Part shown: piece by piece, positions 1-11,122 of the stretch | Layout: each line of letters begins with the position of its first letter | How positions within the stretch are numbered: the first letter of the stretch is position 1 | Source: Stomoxys calcitrans | Lineage: Eukaryota > Arthropoda > Insecta > Diptera > Muscidae | NCBI RefSeq assembly: GCF_963082655.1 | Contig: NC_081556.1 | Span: 153,757,921-153,821,920 of the forward strand | Reading direction: 5' to 3' | Length of the DNA: 64,000 nt | Made by a program: the position numbers and the translations under genes | The notes under the pieces: model-generated | What the model was told of the DNA's origin: nothing | The model's input: the letters and a program-made list of their open reading frames with translations, nothing else | The model's database searches: none

Positions 1-245
1 GCTGTCCGATTCAAGTTTAAGCTCAATGATAAGGGGCCTCCTTTTTACAGCCGAGTCCGAACGGCGTGCCGCAGTGGGACACCTCTTTGGAGAGAAGTTT
101 TACATGGCATAGTACCTCACAAATGTTGCCAGCATTAGGAGAGGAAAACCACCGCTGAAAATTTTTCTGATGGTCTCGCCAGGATTCGAACTCAGGCGTT
201 CAGCGTCATAGGCGGACATGCTGACCTCTGCGCTACGGTGGCCTC
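1..245 (-). mobile_element. tRNA-derived SINE copy (minus strand)
   Basis: On the minus strand this reads from a tRNA-like head with a box A (TAGCGCAGAGGT) and a box B (a GAGTTCGAATCC-like motif near 187-198). It continues into a shared body (TTTTCAGCGGTGG, then CTCTCCAAAGAGGTG) and a 3' part (ATCATTGAGCTTAAACTTGAATCGGA). The same order recurs at about 12409, 19953, 50955 and 56227, so this is a repeat family and not a tRNA gene. The copy runs off the left edge and abuts a mini-me element at 246, apparently having removed or replaced that element's 5' end. Confidence 0.85.
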
Positions 246-1212
246 CTTTCCGATCCTATAAAGTACATATATTCTTGATCAGCGTAATAATCTAAGACGA
301 TCTAGCTATGTCCGTCCGTCTGTCTGTTGAAATCACGCTACAGTCTTTAAAAATAGAGATATTGAGCTGAAACTTTGCACAGATTCTTTTTTTTTGTCCA
401 TAAGCAGGTTAAGTTCGAAGATGAGCTAAATCGTAAAAGCCACATATGTTATCCGATTTTTCAGAAATTTGGGAAAGTGAGTTGTGTTAGGCCCTTCGAC
501 ATCCTTCTTCAATTGGTGATTTGGACATAGCTGCCATATAGACCGATCTCTCGATTTTAAGTTTTGGACCCATAAAAGGCGCATTTATTGTCCGATTTTG
601 CTGAAATTCGGGACAGTGAGTTGTGTTAGGCCATTCGACATCCTACTTTAATTTGGCCCAGATCGGTCCAGATTTGGATATAGCTGCCATATAGACCGAT
701 CTTTCGTTTTAAAATTTTGGACCCACAAAAGGCGCATTTTTTGTCCAATTTCGCCGAAATTTGGGACAGTGAGTTATGTTAGGCCCTTCGACAGCCCCCT
801 TCGATTTGGCCCAGATCGGTTCGGATTTCAGATCAATCTCTCGATTTTAAGTCTTGGACCCTTCAAAAGCACATTTATTATCCGTTTTCGCTGAAATTTG
901 ACACAGTGACTTATGTTAGGCTTTTTGACATGCCTTTCTTATATGGTTCAGGTCGATCTATATTTAGATATGATCTCCAAAAAGAACCAATATTTTGTTT
1001 TACAAAATTGAACAATGACTTGTACTTATTAGACCTCTCAATATCCGTGTCGAATTTGTTGTAAACCGGACCATATCTCGATATAGGGAGATATGGTCCG
1101 GTTTGCAACATTATGCATTTTTCACCGGATTATGACGAAAGGTTGTTTACATATATACCCGATGTGGGTGGGTATCCAAAGTTCGGCCCGGCCGAACATA
1201 ACGCCTTTTTTA
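246..1212 (+). mobile_element. mini-me/Helentron-like element, family A (5' end missing)
   Basis: It holds the core of the dipteran mini-me group: a TA-rich stretch, TTCTTGATCAGCG, GACGATCTAGC and a (GTCY)n run at about 307-328. After this come roughly 145-bp internal units, each with TGGATATAGCTGCCATATAGACCGATCTCTCG, and then a 3' head with GGTGGGTATCC and the palindrome GTTCGGCCCGGCCGAAC at about 1180-1196. Membership of mini-me/DINE-1 is from established knowledge of that core. The internal hairpin array is seen directly. The 5' terminus (TATACCC hairpin) is absent because of the SINE at 1-245. No coding capacity is seen. Confidence 0.8.
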
Positions 1213-2983
1213 ATTCTTCTTAAAGGAAAAGATCTTTCAAAATGTTACAAAATATCATTAAATGTTAGGAAATTGACTTGTAAAATAAAAAATAAAATAA
1301 AATTTTATAGTCTTGCTTCTTTGGCTCGGAATAATTAACAAAATCCTTCGATCAAAGAAAAACATTTTTAATTTTTTTTTTAGCTACAAAATCATATGGA
1401 AGATACTCTTCAGCCCTTTCTAACTTAACACACTTTTCTTGCTTTATATTTATTTTTCAAATATTCCCTGTCTATGTCAGTATTTCCAAGAATTTTCCAA
1501 TTACCACATTTAATAACATTGATCCTTGAATGGCATAAAAGAAGGAGGGCATACAAATTCGTTGCGAACGATTATTTGGCGCGCTTTTTTCACTTGTTGT
1601 CTTACAGATGCAATCGTCTTCTCTGCGCGGTATATTTATTTTATTTTTATTAGCTGAATAATACTATTCAAGTTTACTTAAGAATAGCAGCAATGTCTTA
1701 CATTCAGACAAATGCACATTTAGACAGACGACGTGTTTATTTGCACCCGAAATGTAAAATTTCTTGCACCAATAGTTCAGAGTCTATTTGGTGTGTATAT
1801 TTGTTAGTTTTTAATTTTGTTTTTATTGAAAAAACAAAACGCTAAATAGGAGGAGAAGAAGAACAACACTGCACTGATTTGTCACTTTTGTTCTATTTTT
1901 AAAAAAAAAATTAACAATTCACGGTCTTGTCACACGATCTTTTGTTTTGCACCATCACGTTTAGAAACTTGCAAATCGAAAGAAATGTTTTTTGTTTCAT
2001 TTGCTGAAATACAGCTACACTATGCCCTTGGCGCGGATTTTGTCAACCGTCACGAGTATCTAAAAATTAAATAAACATTTTTGTGTTTTTTGTAAATTTT
2101 CTTTTAAAGAAAAAATTCGATTTTTTTCGTTTTTATTTTTGTAATGTTACGTAAATTATTTCTCATAAAGAAGGTGCACTTTTTTCAATTTTTTATGACT
2201 GATTACAATTTTTTTGTATTTTAACTCCCTTCAAGTTTAACTTATTTTAAAATTCTAGACCAGATTTTCACTTTTATTAACATCACTTTTGTTTCCATGT
2301 TCTGTTCTGTTCTGTTATGGAATTCACTGTTACCGCGACGTAATTTTTGTACTAAGTTGGATCAAAAGTTGTAAGCCCACGAGTCAAAGTTTCTGCATTC
2401 TTACGGAACTGGAAATATTTGAAAAAATGCACGTTTCATTCGCACCACGCGGTCGGCCTACATTTGTTTTGATAATGTTGCGCATTCGATTAAAATAAAT
2501 TAAAAAGGCATATTTAAACATTCAATATCAATCTTTTTAGAATAATAGAATATTTAATTTTTTCTCTATTTTTTTATATTTAATCAAAGTTTTTTTTAAA
2601 AATTTTCCATTTCACGTAACATTATATTTCTTTGATTTTTATCTAAAAATTCATTTAGTTTTCTTCTTTTATCCATCAGTATTCGTTAGCCGTTTGTATT
2701 TTTTCGTTAAATAACCGCCGTTTTTTACCTTTTGTTTATTGATTACATATATCCAAAGGGGAACTAAAGCAAGAAATTTGAATGTCAGTTGTTTATATAG
2801 TCAACGGTTGGCCAACTCTGTACGTCTGTCCCCACTTTAAGTGTAGAACTTGATTTCTTGTTGTAATCATTCACTTACATTTACACAGAGAAAAAGAGAA
2901 AGAGAGAGAGAGAGAGCATGAGGGAGCCAAAAGAGATCTCCAACACTATTACATTTATTATTATTTTCGTTGGTGGTATTTGG
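1213..2983. other. AT-rich sequence without recognisable gene
   Basis: No reading frame here resembles a known protein on either strand. The stretch is AT-rich with many T and A runs. A GA-rich microsatellite lies at about 2887-2918. It could be intergenic or intronic. Confidence 0.5.
2887..2918. repeat. (GA)n-rich microsatellite
   Basis: A purine-only run of GAGAAAAAGAGAAAG followed by repeated GA dinucleotides. Confidence 0.9.
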
Positions 2984-3733
2984 TTAAGGAATCCCCCCTT
3001 TCTTTGTATTCGCTAAATAACCACAAAAATGCATTTGTGTGCTGGGGTTGCCGTTTGATATTGGAATAATGAGCAATTTTATAAATTTCTTCTTCTTATG
3101 ATATGGAACCCAGAATCTGTTTCTGGATTTGTCTGATAAAGCCAACGAATTGAAAAACAATTGCATTGGTGAGAAAGTATGCGAGGGATCAAGGAAGTAC
3201 GGACAGCTATGCCAAGATGCTACTCCACACTGTTGAAGAATGTGGATGTTCAAAGATGGTGACGGCCAAGAGTCGTTCGTTATTTTAGTTGTTTGACCCG
3301 TATGTGATCCACTCTTCAATTCTAATCGTTTCTATATAATGGCGCATAAACACTGTTTAATGTTCAGCCGAATCCAATGGATAGATAATTTGAACAACTT
3401 AATCGCACGGAGCACAACACCATCAGATAAAAAGAACTTAACATAGAATGTAAAGCCTCTGGACATATGTCTAGAAATATTGCTGTGACCAGGGCCACGA
3501 GGAAAAAAATTTTCTTTGATCAAGCTATTTATTTGTCACAATTGATACCTAATATCGCAGGCAGTTTGGACAACACATTGTTTGACCCGCAAAAAGGTGA
3601 ACAAATAAAAAGGCTTTAAGTTCATTCGGGCTGAACTTTGGATACCCACCACCGCGATGATGATGGTGGTGAGTATCCGATTTTTACCAACACTGATAGC
3701 GTTTGTTAAAAGTAGTTTAAGAAGAACATGAAG

Positions 3734-4344
3734 TAAAGGGTGATTTTTTTGAGGTTAGGATTTTCATGCATTAGTATTTGACAGATCACGTGGGATTTCA
3801 GACATGGTGTCAAAGAGAAAGATGCTCAGTATGCTTTGACATTTCATCATGAATAGACTTACTAACGAGCAACGCTTGCAAATCATTGAATTTTATTACC
3901 AAAATCAGTGTTCGGTTCGAAATGTGTTCATTCACCGTAACGTTGCGTCCAACAGCATCTTTGAAAAAATACGGTCCAATGATTCCACCAGCGTACAAAC
4001 CACACCAAACAGTGCATTTTTCGGGATGCATGGGCAGTTCTTGAACGGCTTCTGGTTGCTCTTCACTCCAAATGCGGCAATTTTGCTTATTTACGTAGCC
4101 ATTCAACCAGAAATGAGCCTCATCGCTGAACAAAATTTGTCAAAATTTGAACACATTTCGAACCGAACACTGATTTTGGTAATAAAATTCAATGATTTGC
4201 AAGCGTTGCTCGTTAATAAGTCTATTCATGATGAAATGTCAAAGCATACTGAGCATCTTTCTCTTTGACACCATGTCTGAAATCCCACGTGATCTGTCAA
4301 ATACTAATGCATGAAAATCCTAACCTCAAAAAAATCACCCTTTA
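3734..4344. mobile_element. Fold-back Tc/mariner-like element with 197-bp inverted arms
   Basis: The element is bounded by TAAAGGGTGATTTTTTTGAGG and its reverse complement. The left arm (3734-3930) and right arm (4148-4344) are reverse complements with one difference that I can see (CTTACTAACG versus CTTATTAACG). Each arm encodes the start of the same transposase (MNRLTNEQRLQIIEFYYQNQ, beginning at 3849 on the plus strand). The 217-bp centre, read on the minus strand, encodes a mid-transposase fragment with FSDEAHFWLNGYVN, the first-catalytic-Asp region of Tc/mariner-type transposases of this family, and a WCGLYAGGIIGPYFF motif. So two copies of the 5' end flank an inverted internal fragment, and no functional transposase remains. 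The near identity of the arms implies recent formation or gene conversion. Confidence 0.88.
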
Positions 4345-4610
4345 TAAATCATGATATGTAACACGTAACATAAGCCATTAGAAACATAAGCTCACAGTTA
4401 TGAAAGCACTGAACGAAATAGCAATAATATCAATCAAAGTTTAATAACTGAACATAGTTTATTACATGAATACTCTTTGAACCACTTTGGTAGGCTAAGA
4501 AACGACTGTCTAAGCGAAATCGCTATCTTTCCCCATTGAACTGTCGACCATGTATCATCTCCATCAAAACGAAATGAAACTCTGATAATAATTCCCGAAC
4601 TCATTTTTAT
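4345..4610. other. Short spacer, nothing recognised
   Basis: AT-rich sequence between the fold-back element and the next mini-me element. No gene or repeat signature seen. Confidence 0.4.
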
Positions 4611-5565
4611 ACCCTCCACCATAGGATGGGGGTATACTAACTTCGTCATTCTGTTTGTAACACCTCGGAATATACGTCTGAGGCCCCATAAAGTATATAT
4701 ATTCTTGATCGTCATGATATTTTAAGTCGATCTAGCCATGTCCGTCCGTCTGTCCATCTGTCCGTCCGTCCGTCTGTCTGTCGAAAGCACGCCAACTTTC
4801 GAAGGAATAAAGCTAGCCGCTTGAAATTTTGCACAAATACTTTTTATTAGTTCAGGTCGGTTGAGATTGTAAATGCGCCAAATCGGTTCATGTTTTGATA
4901 TAGCTGCCATTAAACCGATCTTGGGTCTTGACTTCTTGGGCCTCTAGAGGGCGCAATTCTCATCCAAATTGACTGAAATTTTGCACATGGTGTTTTGGTA
5001 TCACTTCCAACAACTGTGTCAAGTATGATTCAAATCGGTTCATAACTTGATAAAGCTGCCATATAAACCGATCTTGGGTCTTGACTTTTTGAGCCCATAG
5101 AGCGCAATTCTCATCCGATTTGGCTGAAATTTTGCACGTAGTGTTTTGGTATCACTTCCAACAACTGTGTCAAGTATGATTCAAATCGGTTCATAAACTG
5201 GTATAGCTGTCATATAAACCGATCTTGGATCTTGACTTCTTGAGCCCATAGAGCGCGCAATTCTCATTCGATTGGCTGAAATTTAGCAATAATTGTGCTT
5301 AGTATGGCGCAAATCGGTACATAACCTGATATAGCTTCCATATAAACCGATCTCCCCATTTTGTTTCTTGAGCCCCTACATAGCGCAATTCTTATCCGAA
5401 TGAACTGATATATTACGCAATAACTTCTACAATGTTCAGCATTCATTTATGGTCCGATTTGGACTTTAACTTGTTATATTTCCAATAGCACAACAGTTCT
5501 TATTCAATATTCTTTGTTTGCCTAAGAAGAGTGTCGCGCATAGAACTCGACAAATGCGATCCATA
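4611..5565 (+). mobile_element. mini-me/Helentron-like element, family B
   Basis: It opens with a terminal hairpin (TATACCCTCCACC, then GGATGGGGGTATAC), the core AAAGTATATATATTCTTGATCGTCATGA and a long (GTCY)n run (about 4739-4785). At least four internal units of about 130-155 bp follow, marked by TTCTTGAGCCC...GCGCAATTCTCATCCGATT and by TAGCTGCCATATAAACCGATCTTGG at about 4900, 5050, 5200 and 5330. The 3' GGCCGGGCC head is not present. The sequence fades after CTCGACAAATGCGATCC near 5550, so this copy is 3'-truncated. No protein-coding capacity. Confidence 0.82.
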
Positions 5566-5694
5566 TTTATCAAACTCAATTCATAATTTGTGATACTGGT
5601 TTGCTTTGAGGAGCAATCCTAGGTATTAGTGTTATAAGCGATTTAACATTACCCATAAATAATTCCCGAGCCTAAAGCTAGCAAACTATAGATA

Positions 5695-6300
5695 TTCGCA
5701 AAATTCGATATTTTCCATATTTTTAATAATAAAAATCGATAGTATCGATACTATCGTTTATTTTCTATCATCTAATTTACTAAAATTTAAACAAAATTTA
5801 AGTCCATTTATTTGAGAAACTGTCTGATTTAGCGGATGTGAACATTCGCAAGTTATTGGGCTTTTTAAAGCGATCTGGATGGTTCACCGGTAGGAACTAG
5901 AAGGCATCTTCCTTCTTCGGTTCCTGTGGTATAACAATGGACGAAAACGTCTAAGTAAGTCTGATGGCAGACTGTCACTTAAACCTTACCTAACCTAGCC
6001 CAATAAGAAGAAAATTGCGCCCTCTATAGTCTCAATAAGCAAAATCGGGAGATGTTGTAACGAAACTATATCAGGTTATGGGTCGATTCGAATGATACTT
6101 GAAATACTTAACAAGAAGGATGATTGAAAAATGTACGATCGGTATACATTCAAGATCTGATCGCTAATTTTTTGTTCAAGTTAGCAAATAGTGGAACTTT
6201 GCCGATAGTATCGATAGGAAAAATATAAATCGATATTCAGCCAAAAACTAAAATATCGATAAATATCGCCATCGATATTTTGCCAGCTCTATCCAAACCC
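5695..6300. repeat. TATCGATA-rich dispersed repeat segments with a CCTAACC-tailed insert
   Basis: Palindromic ATCGATAGTATCGATACTATCG lies at about 5737-5760. A second cluster (ATCGATATTCAG, AAAATATCGATAAATATCGCCATCGATATTTTGCCAGCTCT) lies at about 6195-6290. A third copy of the first motif is near 62848. Between them, 5885-5995 carries GGTAGGAACTAGAAGGCATCTTCC ending in CTTACCTAACCTA, a segment repeated at about 7500-7615, and 6000-6140 carries a short family-B-like fragment. Tails of CCTAACC type are common at 3' ends of retroelements. Which element this belongs to is not known to me. Confidence 0.5.
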
Positions 6301-6759
6301 TGTTTGGAACTCTTAACTATTTTCTCAGTATTTAGAACAATGTTTGTCATGGGGTTAAAAAGTAATATATATTCAAATTGTCGAGATCATGCCATATCCA
6401 TCCTAGTTAAAAAAAACGACAGACGGACTATCAGCAAGCTGACTCAGCAGGGATTTCTGAGCCGAACTACACATTTTATCAGTGGTGCAGAGTACAGCTT
6501 GTGGTTTTGTAATCAATTCCATATAAATGTAAACATTGTTCACCAATTTCATGGTAGGAGCTAAAATACTCAACTGGATCCCTTAGAAAGCACTACATCC
6601 AACTTGGACGTCGTGGCGGCACGCGTTATCGTTAACCGATCGTCATAATATTTCGTATTTTGCTTATTGAGATCAAGAGCAAAAAGAATGGATTTAAACA
6701 AAATAATTTTAGTATTTTGGGACACTCAAATATATATGAATCAATGAACCAAAAAGTTT

Positions 6760-7100
6760 TCGATCAAAAATGCGCCTTCATAGGTGATGGGTGTCTGAAC
6801 TCACTGTTTAAATTTTTCTCCGAAAACCGGCATTAAATGCGCCTCTTATGCCCCAAAACCTTAAATTGGAAGAAGGATCTAAACGGTAACTACATATATC
6901 TAGAAATGGGCCGATATCGACTATACTCTGAACTGATATCAAGGGGTCAATAAATGTGGCATTATTGGGATCAAAACCACCTTAAATCGGGAGATCCGTT
7001 TATATACCAGCTATATCAAAATATGGTTCAAAATAGGACATACTCGACACAAATGTCGGGGGGCTAAAGTTCCTAAATGGGTCATGCCCAGCACTGATGT
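6760..7100 (-). mobile_element. Degenerate mini-me family A internal fragment
   Basis: Fragments of the family A internal unit are visible (AAATGCGCC, AAAACCTTAAATTGG, ATATCTAGAAATGGGCCGATATCG), without recognisable ends. Orientation is inferred from the less damaged copy at 20441. Confidence 0.5.
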
Positions 7101-7494
7101 AGAGCAGATTAATACAAGACGTTATTCCAAATTTCAGTAATTCTCCAAATTTAAATAGTGCTGACGTGGCTAAGATATCATATCTTAAGGAAGATGGGCA
7201 TAAAAATCTTGTTAGACATTCATAAAAATTATATGGAAAACAATCTTTTGACACCCAATCTCCGCTATCGCAGATCTTTCTACGATAAGAATGAACAGAT
7301 AAAAATTCACCTGCACTGATTACCGGTCCACAGTGAAACTATAGAGCAGACGAGATTGCAAAACAACTAAATACCCAGAACGTTCACGTGGAAATGGATT
7401 CTGTAGATATGCTGTAAGCAACATGTGAGCAAATTCTTTGCGATATGGTCACTTCCAATTAATTCTTTGACAAATTGTTATGCTTTTTAATGCA

Positions 7495-7617
7495 ATCGGC
7501 GTGATTTAACGGTAGGAACAAGAAGATACCTTCCTTATCTTGTGCATATGGTGTCACAATGAACTAAAATGTCTATGTGGGTCTGATTGTGGAATGCACC
7601 TATGACCTAACATAACC
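7495..7617. repeat. Second copy of the GGTAGGAAC...CTAAC repeat
   Basis: ACGGTAGGAACAAGAAGATACCTTCC followed by ACAATGAACTAAAATGTCTATGTGGGTCTGATTG parallels 5885-5995 closely and ends in a CTAACATAACC-type tail. It is therefore a dispersed retroposed fragment. Confidence 0.6.
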
Positions 7618-7619
7618 AA

Positions 7620-8785
7620 GTAAGAAGTGCTAAGTTCGGCCGGGCCAATTCTTGGAAACCCACCACCATGGATTCTGATACAATTTTACACAAATTCAGT
7701 CAGGCAAAAATGTAATCTTCTTGGGACGTCGGGAGATTGGATAAATGGGTGGTATATCAGGTTACGTATTGATTTGGGCCCTGCTTGGCACAGTTATTGA
7801 AGGTACATGAACAATTTCAGCAAAATTGGATTAAAATTTCGGCTTCTAGGGGCTCAAGAAGTAAAATCGGGGGATCGGTTTTTATGGGGGCTATATCTAT
7901 TTATGGACCTATCAAGGCGGGATTTGTTGGTATGTTTGAGAGTATAAATGTATTTTAGGTACAAATTTTCAGACAAATTGGACAAAAATTTAGGCTTCAA
8001 AATCAAATCCGGGGATGGTTTATATAGTCCTGAATCAGTTAATAGACCGATTAGGATCTTATTTGTCGCGGATGTTCAAAGTCAGAACTGAAGTCTTGAT
8101 GCCACATTTCAGCCGAATATGAAAACTGAGGCCCCTAGGTGATCAGAAAGTCAAAACCGGAAATCTGCCTATACGGGGCTATATTAATTAACAGGCCGAT
8201 TGTAATCTTGTTGAGAGTCAAAACAGAAGTCTCTACCAAATTTCAGCCATATCGGATAAAAATTTACCCTCTAGGGGATCAAGAAATCAAAACTGGAGAT
8301 CGGTTTACAATACCCCTTGATTAGAGATAGGTTTCTACCGGGTAAATATAGGGCAGCTATATCCAAATATAGTACGATCTAATCCACACTTCACAGAAAT
8401 TTCATCGAAATTGGATGAAAAACTGCCAATTTACTGCCTCAAGACTTTAAGTCTGGAGATCGGTCTATATAGCGGCTATATATAACTAAAATCCGATTTT
8501 GTGAGATGAGAAGGTCAGGTTTTATACAAAGAATACGAAATCATCAAAAAATTTTTTGGAAATGTTTTTATACCCAAGATATCTGCAAAATTATAAATAA
8601 CTAACCCGTAACTCATAATCTACATAAATTAGAAGTACTTTCAAGCGATTTCGACAGATAAAATGACAAAACGATCAAGAATATATATACTTTGTGGGGC
8701 GCAGATCAATATTTCGAGGTTCTACAACCGGAATGACTAGTTTGGTACACCCCCCATCCAATGGTGGTGGGTTGGAAAATTCGTC
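7620..8785 (-). mobile_element. mini-me/Helentron-like element, family B (long copy)
   Basis: Read left to right it starts with GTGCTAAGTTCGGCCGGGCC and an AAACCCACCACCATGG head. It continues through several diverged internal units (GGGGGATCGGTTTTTATGGGGGCTATAT, CTGGAGATCGGTTTACA) and ends with GACAAAACGATCAAGAATATATATACTTTG, CGGAATGACTAG and CCCATCCAATGGTGGTGGGTT. These ends mark the complete element in reverse orientation. Divergence between units is high, so the copy is old. Confidence 0.75.
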
Positions 8786-10116
8786 CGAGAAATATGCTGC
8801 CAAAGGCCATGTTAATTAAGGTGAGCGCTACCTTGACCTTTGACCGAACTTTTGTGAAACTCCCTTTAAGGGATGGTTTTTGGTGCATAATTTTGCAATT
8901 TTGAAACAAACTTTGCTGAAAAGATTTCCGAAAAATATAAACATATAAAGCATGGTTAAGGAACTATTTTGAATGTGAGCCACATCTAAAAGTAAGTTTT
9001 TCAAGATTTCTTTTGACATTTCTCAATTTCAGGCTGACTCAATTTGAGCCATGGAAAACCGTTAAAGTTATTCAAAACAATATAGGCTCGTACGACGATT
9101 TTCCTGAACAATTTTCATGTGCTTTTGATGAGAGGAATCTTCCATTCTTAACATTGCAGCTAGTTTTAGTAATTAAATTACATTCCAAATGATTGTATGA
9201 CACCAAAATTCTTCATTGTTTCTTTGAGAGCACCTTGTAGCTCATTGCCTTCAAAAGTTGTTAAAAATTGCTTGGATATTTTTCAAGACATTTGGTAACC
9301 CTTTTACTTGAATGCAGTTCATTGCAATGCAAGTGAGATCAATTTTAGCAACAAGTATTAGCGGAGTGACAGAGAGAGAACACAACTGACAGCAAGAGAA
9401 GCAGTATTGGTTAAAAAACTACTGCGGCTCGATGCAGAAGTATAAATAAAAGAGTACTGCAATTTCATCAAAAACTGAATGAATTTCGTTGATACCACGA
9501 GACTTTGTTGAGACTTTTATGCAATTTTATTTAAAGTTACGAGTAACGGGTATATCACACCCGTTTGATAGATATCTCGTTTATTTATGCACATTCATAT
9601 TCATATTTATCTTAGATATCTCAAGGGCAACAAATATTAAATGAATTTGTAAGTAGATCTTACATGTACTGCGACAATGTTAAGTAAGAGATCCAAATAT
9701 ACTATTCAAGGAGCTCGAGAGAGTCATGGGGATACCGTAAGACTCGGCTTGACAGAACGATATCAACGGTTGGTTGCTGGGCAACATTAGGTTGAAAAAA
9801 TGAAAATACAGACAACCTGCCATTACACGCGATATGGGCTAAAAATGCTGATTTCTAGCATAGAAGAGGATTAAGTAGTGTGTGCAAAGCACAGGAATCC
9901 AGACATGAGTAAAATGTTCAATTTCGCCATTTTGCACCATGTTGCGTGTGGTGTACATCTTTGATTGCCCTTCATTTGGTTAATAGAGTGCTCAATGTTC
10001 ACACCGAAAATAAAATTTCTGTAAAAATTATTTTCATCATTACATCTTTTACTTAAAAATTGAAATGTGACAGTAGAGTTTATAATGTAAAATTGCAAAT
10101 TTGTCCATGAAAATTC
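8786..10116. other. Unannotated intergenic sequence
   Basis: Reading frames are short and resemble nothing known to me. No repeat boundary is obvious. It may be intergenic or intronic. Confidence 0.4.
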
Positions 10117-10232
10117 CATTAAGGGCAAACCTCTGGCATATCAATGAGTGCTATCGGATTCAAGCTTAAGCTCAATGATAAGGGCCCCTTTTTTATAGCA
10201 GAGTGCGAATGGCGTGCTGCAGTGCGACATAT
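10117..10232 (-). mobile_element. SINE 3' fragment
   Basis: TCCATTAAGGGCAAACCTC...CAATGAGTGC, then GGATTCAAGCTTAAGCTCAATGATAAGGG, is the minus-strand 3' half of the SINE seen at 1-245. The tRNA-like head is missing, as expected for a truncated copy. Confidence 0.75.
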
Positions 10233-10254
10233 CTGCACCCTCTTTTCAACCTAA

Positions 10255-10822
10255 CCTATAGTCTAAATCGGTCGATAAACTGATATAGCTGCCATATTAA
10301 CCGATCTCCAGATTGGACTTCTTGAGTCACTAGAGGGTGTAATTCTTATACGACTTGACTGAGACTTTAAAAATGGTATTCTGGTTTTACGTCCAACAAC
10401 TGTGGCGAGTATGGTCCAAATAGGTCTTTAACCTGATATAGCTCCCATAGAAACCCATCTCCCGATTATATTTCTTGAGCCTCTAGAGAGAGCAGTTCTT
10501 ATCCGATTTGGTTGATATTTTGCACAATGACTTCACCTTTAATATACATACCAACCTTTAATATTCATGCCAATTGTGGTCTGAATCAATACAGAACATG
10601 GCATAGCTCACATATACACCGATATTGCTTCTTGAGCCCCTAGAGTGCGCAGTTGTTATCTGATTTGGATGAAACATTGCACAACAACTTCATCTATGAT
10701 TTAAAATTTTTATCAATTTTTCTTTTCTTGTCTATAAAATTATACCGGGCAAAGAGCTTGACAAATGCGATCCATGATGGAGGGTATATAAGATTCGGTC
10801 CAGTCGAACTTAGCACGTTTTT
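10255..10822 (+). mobile_element. mini-me family B, 5'-truncated copy
   Basis: It has internal units with CTGATATAGCTGCCATATTAACCGATCTCC and ATAGCTCCCATAGAAACCCATCTCCCG, then the 3' head GGAGGGTATATAAGATTCGGTCCAGTCGAACTTAGCACG. The (GTCY)n core and 5' hairpin are absent. Confidence 0.75.
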
Positions 10823-10851
10823 ACTTCTTTTTTACCTAAATAAATGTAATA

Positions 10852-11088
10852 TTGGGTTGCCCAAAAAGTAATTGCCGAATTTTCATATAGTCGGCGTTGA
10901 CAAATTTTTTCACAGCTTGTGACTCTGTAATTGCGTTCTTTCTTCTGTCAGTTATTAGCTGTTACTTTTAGCTTGCTTTAGAAAAAAAGTGTAAAAAAAG
11001 TATATTTGATTAAAGTTCATTCTAAGTTTTATTAAAAATGCATTTACTTTCTTTTAAAAAATCCGCAATTACTTTTTGGGCAACCCAA
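10852..11088 (+). mobile_element. TTGGGTTGCCC MITE (237 bp)
   Basis: The terminal inverted repeats are TTGGGTTGCCCAAAAAGTAATTGC and its reverse complement, flanked by TA on both sides. The interior (TAGTCGGCGTTGAC, TCACAGCTTGTGACTCTGTAATTGC, CAGTTATTAGCTGTTACTTTTAGCTTGC) is shared with copies at about 22631, 29232, 30494, 51428 and a deleted one at 58751. There is no coding capacity. The TA duplication and TIRs point to Tc1/mariner-type mobilisation. The autonomous partner is not identified. Confidence 0.92.
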
Positions 11089-11122
11089 TATAATTGGTTT
11101 TTAAATCATTATTGCAATTTAA

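Noticed and set aside
1370..2800. AT-rich region as a satellite or replication origin
   Set aside because: No periodicity or recognisable origin element. Simply AT-rich.
3849..4268. 139-codon open frame as a possible gene
   Set aside because: It reads from one transposase start through an inverted core into the opposite arm of the fold-back, so the second half is antisense sequence.
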